In this document: piece after piece, positions 5,093-17,000 of the stretch
Numbering within the stretch: position 1 is the stretch's first letter
How the letters are laid out: every line of letters begins with the position of its first letter
Virus record (IMG/VR): IMGVR_UViG_3300021963_000536
Location: 1 to 27,346 of that record
Length of the DNA stretch: 27,346 bases
Source of the DNA: a virus
Reading direction: 5' to 3' (one strand)
Position numbers and translations under genes: made by a program
Notes under the pieces: model-generated
The model's database searches: none
Told to the model about the DNA's origin: nothing
Seen by the model: only the letters and a program-made list of their open reading frames with translations

Positions 5093-8000
5093 ATGACAGA
5101 AAAAAGAGTTCAGTTTAGCAACATCGTTAAGAATCAACTTCCTGCATATGTAAGGGAAGAGTTTCCATTAATATCTGAATTTCTTTCACAATATTATATC
5201 TCGCAGGAATTTAAAGGTGCTCCTGTTGATTTAATCCAGAATATAGATCAATATGTAAAAGTAGATGAACTTACAAATAACACTGAATATTTGTATCTCA
5301 ACTCTGATATAACCGATATTGATACGACTATCAATGTTGATGTTGGTTTGAATAATCAGGGTACGTCAGATTTTCCCGATTCTTATGGTCTAATTCAAAT
5401 TGATGATGAAATTATCACATATACTTCCAAAACATCAAATTCTTTCGTTGGATGTATAAGAGGTTTTAGTGGCATATCTTCTTATACTACACAGAATGTC
5501 CCAGATCAACTAACATTTAAATCCACCGAATCTTCTAGTCACGCTAAGGGAACTAAAATTATTAATTTAAGTTCTCTATTTCTTAAAGAGTTTTTATCTA
5601 AAACAAAATATCAACTATCACCTGGATTTGAAGATAGATCTCTATACTCCGATTTAAATCAATCTATCTTTTTAAAGCAAGTCAAAGATTTCTATCAGAG
5701 CAAAGGAACTGATGAATCTTTTGAAATTCTTTTTAAAGTTTTGTATGGAAAAGATGTAAAGATTATTCGACCAAAAGAAAATCTTTTCAGACCATCAGAT
5801 GCTCATTATAGATTAACAAATGACATTGTTGTAGAAAGCATTTCTGGTGATCCATCAAATCTAACAAATCAAACTTTATACCAAAATGCTTACGATATTA
5901 TTTCTTATGCTCGTAGTCCAATAACTTATGTAGAAAAAATAATTTCTGGTATTGGAAATACTTACTATAAGTTAAGTTTAGACTCTGGGTATAATAGAGA
6001 TATTATTGCTAATGGCGCTACGATTGGAAAATTCACTGTTCATCCAAGAACAAAGATAGTAGGCCCAGTTTCTGCTGGAACAACTGTTTTTGATGTAGAT
6101 TCTACTGTTGGATTTCCAGCAAATGGACAACTTCTAGTAAATTATGGTGACCAAACTACAGGAATCGTTAGTTATACTTCAAAATCTTTAACTCAATTTT
6201 TTGGATGTTCTGGAGTTTCGAAAACTATTTTAGATACTGCATCTGTTGGAATTAATACATATGCCTATGCATATGATCCCGATGGGTCTTTAGTAAAATT
6301 AAGAGTAACTTCAATTTTAAACTCCACAGAAATTTTGGGAGATACTAGGTATCACTATAAAAATGATACTTCTGTAATTAGAACTTTGGGCGTAAACTCT
6401 AACGATGTTTATTCAAGAGATTGGTTCTTTAATATTCCAATTTCTTACAAAGTAAAATCAATTGTTTCTCGGGGAACAAACGATACTTATGATATTACGA
6501 CTTCAAATCCAAATATTTTAAAAATTGGGGACAAGATTGATATAATTACAAGTTCTGGTGATAAAAAATCATCGACTGTTATTGATTTAGTTTCAAATTC
6601 GACTTGCACTGTTAAAGGACAAGGATCATTAAGTTTAATTGATAGTTATACTATCAAAAAAAGCATACTTAAAGCAAGTTCTACTTATTTTTCTGGTATT
6701 TCTGTTGTAAACTCTAATGTTCAAAATATATACAAACTTGGAGATGGAACATTAGTTTCTTCTTCATCTATACCATCATACTATAATCAATTATTATCAA
6801 CTACGGATAGATCCGTTACATTCTCTGGAACTTTTTCGGGGACAGTTTTCACTATAACCCCAAATTCAGATCACGGATTCTATACGGGAGATAGTGTTTA
6901 TTATACCCCAGAAAAAATTACGACAACATCCATAGATTCTCAAGGTTCTACTGTCACAACAACATCAACTAATAGTTCTTTATTTGATGAAGGAATTTAT
7001 TTCGTTAAAAGAATAGACTCTAGCAGAATTAGTCTTGCAAAAAGTAGAACTAATATCTTTAATGGTATCTTTGTATCAATATCAAGTAGTACCACAGTAA
7101 CAAACAATAAGATTGAACTTTATGAGTTCAAGTCTAAAACATTAGGAACACAAAAGTTACTTAGAGAATTATCTTCACCAATTGATGACGGCAATATTTA
7201 CAAAACGAATCCAGGATTTACTGGAATGCTTCTTAATGGTGTAGAGATTCTAAATTATAAGGCAAAAGAATCGATATATTATGGTGAGATAAAAGAAGTT
7301 GAAGTAACTGCTCCAGGATCAAACTATGATATTATCAATCCCCCAGTTTTAAGTATTACAGATTCTCTGGGAGTAGGTGCAACAGGATTCTGTGCAATTA
7401 GTGGATCACTTCAAGAAATTAGAATTATTGATCCTGGATTTGATTATCTAGATACACCAATTATTAAAATTACCGGTGGTAATGGTGTTGGTGCAAAAGC
7501 ATTTGCAAATATGAAGTTAGTAGAGCACGAATCTACTTTCAATTCTCAAGGTAATGCAGATCTAATTGGAATTGGTAGCGCATTATCAACGATTGGATTT
7601 ACAACATACCACAAATTTAGGAATGGTGAGCAAGTAATCTACAAAACAGATAGTCAAAGAGGTGTTGGTGGACTATCTACAGATTCTTCCTATTTTGTTT
7701 CTATAAAAGATAACTTTACAATCAAGTTACACAAGACCTTAGATGATGCCATTTCTGGTATTAATACCATTACATTATCATCCTATGGTATTGGTAATCA
7801 TAAACTTAAATCATACAATCAAAAATCTGTGGTTGGATCCATTAATGTAGAAAATTCTGGATCTGGATATGAAAATAAGAAAAGAACAACAACACATCTA
7901 GGAATCAATACTTCACTATCTCAAATCGTAATTAACAATCACGGATACAATTCCGGAGAAAAAATTGTATATACGACTGATTTCACACCAATTAGTGGAT

Positions 8001-11000
8001 TATCTACAAATACTGAATATATTGTAACTAAAGTAGATGACAACTCATTTAAACTTTCTACAGTTGGTGTTGGAAGCACTGGTATCAATTTCTACTATGA
8101 TACTAAACAGTATGTTAATCTTAATTCTGTTGGTCTTGGTACTCACGTATTTAATTACCCAGAAATTAAAGTAGAACTTATTGGAAATGTTGGACTATCT
8201 TCAATTGGGACAAAGACTTTTGATGCAGTTATTCAACCCATTTTTAGGGGACAAGTTACATCTGTACATTTAAATTCTGGTGGAGTTGGATATGGTTCTT
8301 CCGAGATTATTAATTTCTATAGACAACCATCCTTCACACTAAAAACAGGAAAATCTGCACAATTAAATCCTATAGTTTCCACAGATGGAAAAATTACTGA
8401 AGTATTAGTTGATAATACAGGATCTGAATATAATTCTCCACCAACGTTGATTGTAAATGGTACTGGAACTGGTGCTGTGGTTACTCCAGTCATTAGTAAC
8501 GGTCAACTTACTTCCGTAAAAGTAATTGAAAGTGGAATTGGATATTCTCAGGGATCTACTTCAATTACAGTAATTCCTTCTGGATCTTTAGCAGAGTTCC
8601 AAGCAAAGATACAAGCGTGGACTATCAATCTATTTAAAAAGTATTATGCATCATTTACTTCTGATGATGGAATTGTATCCACTGGAATTAATGAAACATT
8701 TGGTCTTCAATACGCTCATTTATATGCTCCTAGAAAACTAAGAGAGACTGTACAACCATCAGATCAGAATGGGAATAAAGTATATGGAAAAACTGATTTA
8801 TCAAAGCAAAATAATATTGAAGTAGATTCCACAAGTCACTCTCCAATCATTGGTTGGGCCTACGATGGAAATCCAATTTATGGTCCATATGGATATGTAA
8901 CAAAAACTGGGGGTATTGTTACTCAACTTAAATCTGGATATGTATCTGAAAGCAAGTCAAACAGACCCTCATTAACTTCTTTTGAACTTGGATTTTTTGT
9001 AGAAGACTTTACATATTACAAAAAAGGTGATGATACAGTTCTTGATGAAAATAATGGTAGATTCTGTATTACCCCAGAGTTTCCAAAAGGAACTTATGCA
9101 TATTTTGCTACTTTTGAAGCAACTGCAGATAGTGGTGGAAAGTTTTCAAACTACAAACAACCAAAATTCCCATATTTGGTTGGGGATTCTTTTAGATCAA
9201 GACCAATTGATTTTAACTTCCAGAAGAATTCAAACCAGGACGATCTTGATCTAAACCAAACTAAATGGTCTAGAAATACTTATTTCTATAATTTGATTAA
9301 TGGTGATGCATCATATTCATATCTAACAATACCAAATAATCTAAATCAAACAGTAGATGTTAAATTTGCATCTCCTGGGGTTGTAGAATCCGTTGGAATT
9401 GTAACTGGTGGAGCAAACTACAAAGTTAACGATTCGGTCGTATTCAATAATACTGACACTCAAGGCGATGGATTAAGTGCTAGAGTTTCAAGAATTGAAG
9501 GAAAATCAGTAACTTCAGTAAGTGTTGCTACTAGTACTATATCAAGTGTAGAGATATATCCTGGCGAAAATAAGGGAGATTATCTCGTTATTGCAAATAA
9601 TCCACACAATTTTAAAAATAATGATACTGTTTCAGTCTATGGACTAAGCACAACATCATCATTCATAGAGGGATTCTATAAAGTTGGTGTATCTACAAAT
9701 ATTTTAACCATTTCTGGAGTTGGAACAACTTCTGGAACGGTGGCTACTGGCATCGGTAGTACAGGAGTAACGGGAATCATTACTTACATTAACGTTTCTG
9801 GTATTTTAAATTATCCAAACATAAAAGAGAATGACATTCTTTCTATCGAAAATGAAAAGGTAAAGGTTCTCAATGTTGATAAAAGAAATTCAAGAATTAG
9901 AGTTATTAGAGCATATCAAGGAACCGCAGGAGTAGCTCATACTTCATCTACTCAACTCAAAGAAAATCCAAGAAAGTTACTTATCAATGCTGGATATAGA
10001 ACTTCTTATGATTATAGAGTTAACACCCAAGTTTATTTTAATCCAGTAGATTCTGTTGGTCTTGGGACTTTATCTGGTGTTGGTATTGGAACAACGATTA
10101 CCTTTAGTAATCCTGGCGCTGGAATTACACAGATTTTTATTCCAACCAAATCGATTTATATTCCAAATCACGGACTAGAGACGGGTGATCTAGTTACGTA
10201 TTCGAATAATGGAGGATCATCTCTAGTAGTTTCTTCAACTGGCATTGGAACTACAACTCTTGCAGACCAATCAAGTGTTTATGTCGCAAAAATTTCTGAT
10301 GATCTAATTGGTATTGCAACTGTTAGAGTTGGTCTTGGATCCACTGGTACTTTTGTTGGTATTGCAAGCACTGAACGATCACAATCCACTCTATATTTTG
10401 TAGAGAATGGATCTGGAGTCTATCATAGTTTAAAAACTAATTTTGATGTCATTACCGGAACAATTGAAAGAAACCTTGCAACTGTTTCCTGTGCCTCCAC
10501 CCACGGATTAAGTAATAATGATATTGTTTACGTCGAGGTAAATCCATCAATCTCAACCACATTTACGGTAAAGTATGATGATTACAATAGAAAGGCTGTT
10601 GTAAATCCAAAATCTTTTGTTACTGCTGGAGTAAACACTTCCACAAATACAATTACTCTACAAAATCACCAATTGTATAGTGGACAAAAAGTAATTCACA
10701 CTTCAACAGCACCTTCTGGTGGTCTTCAGAATGAAAAAGAATATTATGTAATCACAGTAGATAAAAATAATATTAAGTTATCTGAAACTTTCTATAATGC
10801 TACTGTAGAAAAACCAGTATCAGTTGGAATTACAAGTTCTTCTTCTGGAACTATTTTACCAATCAACCCTCAATTAACACTTTATAAAGATTCCACTGTA
10901 ACTTTTGATTTATCAGATTCTTCTCTATCTTATATAAATCAGTCACAAAGATATCCAGCATTTAGTTTAGATTTTTATAAAGATAGTAATTTTACACAAC

Positions 11001-14000
11001 TCTTTGAATCAAGCAAGGAACAGAATACATTTGAAATTCAAAGATCGGGGACAGTTGGAGTTGCAACTAACGCAAAAGTAGTTTTAACTGTTAATGATAA
11101 CATTCCTGATAGATTGTATTATAAATTAACCCCAGTTTATGATAGTACAATCCCAGAAGAAAAGAAAAAAATTAATGTCGATTCTGATGTAATTTTAAAT
11201 AATCAAATTGAAATAGTATCAAGCAAGTATAACGGAAAACAAACCATAACATCTATTTCTTCAACTACATTTACATATACAATACCACAAACACCAGAAA
11301 ATGATTCGTACATTGGTTCTGCATCTAGTATTAGGTATACAACTGATTCTGTAAGTGCTTTTGGTGCCATTTCCGATATTGAAGTAACAAACAAGGGCAA
11401 AAATTACTATGCATTACCTGGAATTTCTACGATTGTTACTGATCTTGGAAGAAACGCTCTGATAGAAGCATCGAGTTCTTCAATCGGAAAAATTAAAAAG
11501 ACAGTAATTAATGATGTTGGATTTGATTTTCCAAGTGACTTTACATTGAAACCAAGTGTTTCTTTAAATCAGATCATCAAAGTAGAACCACTATCATCAC
11601 TTAAGTCAGTGGGTGTTTCTTCTTTTGGTAGAGGTTACAATACATCACCCAAACTTCTTGTATTTGATGGGAAGACTAATGAACTTGTTCCAGAAATTGA
11701 TCTAAAATATACTTTAGGAAAAAATCAGGTAGAAATACGCAGAAATGCTTATAGTTTGAACAATGTTACTCCAACTATTTTACCAATACAAAACTCCAAT
11801 GGTGTTGGAATTGGATCTATCAGATATAATTCAATAACGAAAGAAGTAACTGTTATTTTATCTGTTGGTTTTAGCACTGCAGAATCATTCCCATTTGCAG
11901 CGAATGATAAAGTCCTTATTGAAAACATTAGTGTTGGTGTTGGATCAACTGGTTTAGGGTATAATTCTGAAAATTATAATTACAAACTTTTTACTCTCAC
12001 ATCTGTTACTGAAAATAGAGGCGGAATAGGATCAGTATCCTATAGTCTTGATGGACTACTTTCTGCATCACAATTCCCAGGAAATTATGATTCTATAAAT
12101 TCCTCTGGAAGAATAATTCCCCAGAAGCACTTCCCAACATTTAGCATTGATCTTCAAAAAAATAATTATTTGGTTGGAGAAAATATAAAATCTAACTCCA
12201 CATCTGGATATGTTGATGGTTGGAACTCAATTACAAATCAATTAAGAGCTGTATCGAAAGAAAACTTTATAGTTGGTGAAATAATTGAAGGATCAACCTC
12301 AAAATCACAAGGAATTGCAAGTATCGTGGATACTGCAGATTCTTTCTTTAATTTGGAATCATCATCTCTTGTTGATAATGGATGGCAAACAAATGCAGGA
12401 TTCCTAAATGCTAATTCAGAAAGAATTCAAGATAATGATTTTTACCAAAACTTCTCATATTCAATTAAATCTGAAATAAGTTACGATTCTTGGAAAGATG
12501 CTGTAAGCACTTTAAACCATACAACTGGATTCAAAAAGTTTGCAGAATATCAACTCGAAACAAAAAATTCTAACTCAATGTCAGTTGGGTTATCAACTGA
12601 AAAAACATATATTGATGTTGTTGTAGACATTGTTGGATCCGTAGATTTAAACTGCGTAACTGATTTTGATTTGGTAAGAGAAAATTCTTTATCTGGATCT
12701 GAAAGTATTTTTTCAAATGAAATAACTTTCGCAAATAGAGTCTTAACTGATTATTTCGAGTCAATAGGAAACAGAGTTCTGTCTATTGATGATTTAAGTT
12801 CTCAATTTAATAGTAATCCAAGATCTACAAGATTTTCTGAAGCTCATAGATTTGCTCTGACAGATGCTAGAGCACAAAAGTATATTACTTATGTTTCTGA
12901 TAGAAGGTATGTAGGCCAAAGACAATTGATGTTGGTATCTCTATTGCACGATGGTGGAATAGGTTATCTCAATCAATATGCAAGACTAGAATCTTCATAT
13001 GACTTGGGATCATTCGATTTTATTGTTGATGGATCTGAAGGAGTCTTAACATTTAATCCAATTAACTATTCAGTTAATGATTACAATATCACTACTTTAT
13101 CGTATAATCTAAAAGATTCTATGCTTGGAATAGGTACATCTCATTTTGGAGATTTAGTTACCGTAAAAACAAGTAGTGGATTTGTTTCTTCGGGATCAAC
13201 AAATATAGTTGGTGTCGGCACAACGTATAATTCTGCTAAGGTTTTAGTGGAAATTACCGCTCCAAATGGACAATATGAATTTGATGAACTGAATATTGTT
13301 CACGACGGAACTAATGTCGAATTGCTTGAATATGGTCAAGTTACAGATCATTCCTCGGATGCATATTCTAGTTCTGGTTTGGGAACATATTATCCTTATA
13401 TCTCCGGATCTCAACTTAAGGTCGATTTTTATCCAAATGTTGGAGTTGCAGTAACTTTGAATACTTTCCAAACAATTTTGGGCGGAACGTCATCTGGTAT
13501 CGGAACTTATGATATGCAACACGCTAGACTTCAAGGCATATCAACTTCAATATCATCATCAGGATCTCCAACTGCAACATCAATTATATCTTACCCAGGA
13601 GATTATGATTGTTCATATTGTTTAGTTCAAGTTGCAGATACTACCAACAATAGATATCAACTATCCGAAATTGTTCTTTTAGATGATCAAACTGATGAAA
13701 GTGTTGGTGAAACTTACATCGTTGAATTTGGTAATGTTGAAACTAATTCGGGACTTGGAACTTTTGGGGTAAGAAAGAATGGATCAGCAACAGAACTAAC
13801 CTTTACTCCATTAGCAAGTATTGATACGAGAATTGTTGGATTCTTCAATGCACTAAGACATCAGGATGATGAAAAAGATGTTGTATCATTTAATAACGGA
13901 AGTATTGAAACAAATTATGGAACTTACTTTGGAACAGAAAGAGACATTAAACGTGCCTTTGATTTAAAACATAAAGGATTCCAAATTTTTAGAAGAGATT

Positions 14001-17000
14001 TTGATGGAAGCAATGTTTCTATAGCAAATACTGATCTAGATACAATAACTATTCCAAATCACTTCTTTGTTACTGGAGAAAAAGTTACTTATACAAATCC
14101 AGGTGCTGGAAGCACACAAGCAGTTGGTATTGCTTCTACAGATTTTGGTGTTGGTATAGGGACAACAGATAAACTACCATCAAGTGTTTATATTGTAAAG
14201 GTAAATGAAAACACAATCAAACTAGCGAGAAATGCAGAAGATGCATTAAGTCTAACACCAAAAGTTTTAAATATAACTTCTGTTGGAATTGGAACGTCTC
14301 ACGCATTTACTGCAATTAATCAAAATGCAAAAGTAATCGTTGCAATTGATAATCTTATCCAGTCACCTGTCGTTTCTACAGCACAAACAACAACTTTATC
14401 AACTAACGCATTCAGTACTGATGACTTGATTTATGTAAGTGGAATAACATCATTCTTTGGTGGTGATTTAATCAGAATTGGTAGCGAAATAATGCGAATT
14501 GATTCTGTTGGTGTTGGGAGCACAAATTCCTTCAGAGTTCGTAGACCTTGGATGGGAACATCTCTCGCAGGATATTCCACAGGAACAATCGTTACAAAGG
14601 TAGTAGGAAATTACAACATTGTAGATAATGTATTGAATTTTGTAGAGGCTCCTTATGGAAATGTTCCACTTTCTACATCAACAAATAGACCAGATGAAAG
14701 AGATTGGATTGGTGTGTCCACTAGTTCCAGTTTCCAAGGGAGAACATTCTTAAGGTCAGGAACTCCTGCCGGCACCAACGAAACTTACTATAAAAATTAT
14801 GTCTTTAATGATATTTCCAATCAGTTTGATGGAAAAACCAAGAACTTTAATTTAAGATCCGATGGCACTAACGTTACAGGAATTTCTACGGAAAATGCGG
14901 TCATTTTAATTAATGATATTTTCCAAGGTCCTGGGATATCAAATGATTATAATCTATCAGAATCTGTTGGTGTTACAACACTAACCTTTACTGGAGCTGC
15001 TACATCTATTGCATATGATGTTAACACTTCTTCACTCCCATCGGGTGGCGTAATAGTTTCTGTTGGATCAACAGAAGGTTTTGGTTATCAACCTCTAGTA
15101 TCTGCTGGCGGAACTGCAATAGTTTCGGGATTAGGAACAATTTCTTCAATCAGTATTGGTAACAGTGGTTCTGGATATAGATCAGGAGTTCAGAATGTAA
15201 GAGTTGGAGTTGCAACATCTAGCACAGGAGTTCCATCAATTCAGTTTATTGGAACTGCCATTGTAAATAACGGACACGTTGTTAGTATTGCAATTACCAA
15301 CCCAGGAACTGGTTACACATCATCGAATCCACCTTATGTAATAATTGATGATCCCCTTTCTTATTCAAATCTACCATTGGTTTACAGTTCTTCCTCACCA
15401 ACTGGATTGGGAAGTCAAGCAACTGTTGATGTGGTAGTTGGGCAAGGATCAAGCATAATTGATTTCGAAATCAAAAATCTTGGATATGGTTATGGTCAAG
15501 GAGAGATATTAACAGTTTCTATTGGAGGAACCGTTGGTATTCCCACAGATCCAACTAAGACATACAAAGAATTCCAAATTTCAATACAAAATACAATCAG
15601 TGATAAATTTACTGGATGGTCAATTGGAGAACTGCAAGTTTTAGATAATATAGAAGATTTATTTGATGGATCCAGAGTTACTTTCCCACTAAGAGTTGCT
15701 GGATCGTTGATTTCTATAAGATCCGCAAGAGGTTCAAATATTAATATTCAAGATAATCTTCTCATATTCTTAAATGATGTACTTCAAATTCCAGGATCTG
15801 GATATCAGTTCGCGGGTGGAAGTGTAATTACGTTTACAGAGGCACCTAAAGTTGGAGATTTATGTAAGATCATTTTCTATAGAGGAAGTGGATCAATCGA
15901 TGTTATTGAAAGAAATGTTTTAGAAACAGTTAAAGTTGGTGATGACTTAACTATTGGTTATGATTCATCTATAGGACAACCAGCAACCTTACAAGAAACT
16001 GAAAGAAATGTGAGTTCTATAGATTCTACTGATCTAGTTAAAACTATTCCATATTATGGTCCAGGTTTAGTTAATAATGCAACCACACTAAGACCAGTTA
16101 CTTGGTGTAGACAAACTGAGGACAGAATTATTAATGAAAAAGAAATTGGTAAAGATAGAATTCTTTATGAAGCTCTGATCTATCCATCATCATATTTAAT
16201 TCAGTCAGTAGGGATTGGATCAACTGTGGCATTTGTAGATTCTATTCGTCCATTCTTTAACCCATTAAATGAAAATGATACCACTCTTAATTTCCAAAAA
16301 GATGTCATAATACTGTCTCAAGATAGTAAAGTTTCTGCATCTGCAACAGCAATTGTTTCTACTGGTGGAACTATTTCATCGATTATAATTTCTGATGGTG
16401 GATCTGGTTATTCCAGTGCTCCTATAGTAACAATTGAAAATAGTGTTGGATTTGGATCAACTGCCACTGCCACTTCTTTCATAACTGCAGGGATTGTAAC
16501 TTCAATTTCTGTAACTGGTCCAGGAACAGGATATACTTCAACAAGCGTTCCTAATGTTTTAATTGCTCCCCCATCTTTCTCCGTAGAAGAAAATACTGTG
16601 GTTACTTATGAAGGTGACTTTGGTATTATTACTGGCATATCAACAACAACCGTTGGTGTTGCTTCAACAGGAATTGTATTTGATTTTGTAATTCCAAAAG
16701 ATTCTCCATTAAGAAATTCATCAATTACTGGATTCACTACAATTAGTGGTATTACTACTGGTTATTATTTTGTAATTCATAATTCTAACGTAGGTCAAGG
16801 AGTCACATCATTAGACTCAAATGGATCTACTGTGGGGGTTGGAAGCACATTCTTAGATAATGTTTATCAAGCAGTTGCAGTTTCTATTGCACAAACTTCT
16901 ACTCCTGGTCTTGGTGTGACATATATTGCTAAAGTTACCGCAAGTCTTACTTCTTATAATGGTCTTTCTGGTATAGGATTTAGTAATTTCTTTGGTGAAT

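Larger units (their letters stand above)
6859..10860 (+). repeat. 'HG-GD-V-Y ... D-N-IKL' repeat modules in the gp7-like protein
   Basis: Seven related units of about 50-75 residues begin near 6859, 7606, 7931, 9599, 10162, 10494 (short) and 10665, and an eighth lies outside this span near 14050. The pattern is an H-G/F start, an xGExVxY or xGDxVxY strand, often GLSTxxxYxV, then VDxNxIKL and a short Val/Gly tail such as VGVGSTG or GIGTH. Examples are YNSGEKIVYTT, LETGDLVTYSN and YSGQKVIHTST. The units are diverged, which points to old duplication. Confidence 0.7.

Noticed and set aside
9027-13471. Several 60-75 codon open frames inside the gp7-like gene (one +, three minus)
   Set aside because: They are by-products of low-complexity, AT-rich coding sequence. 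The host frame is continuous and shows conserved domain order.
6859-16570. Short recurring DNA strings such as GTTGGTGTTGGA as regulatory DNA repeats
   Set aside because: They encode the recurring VGVG/GIGT tails of the protein modules, and the spacing follows the modules.
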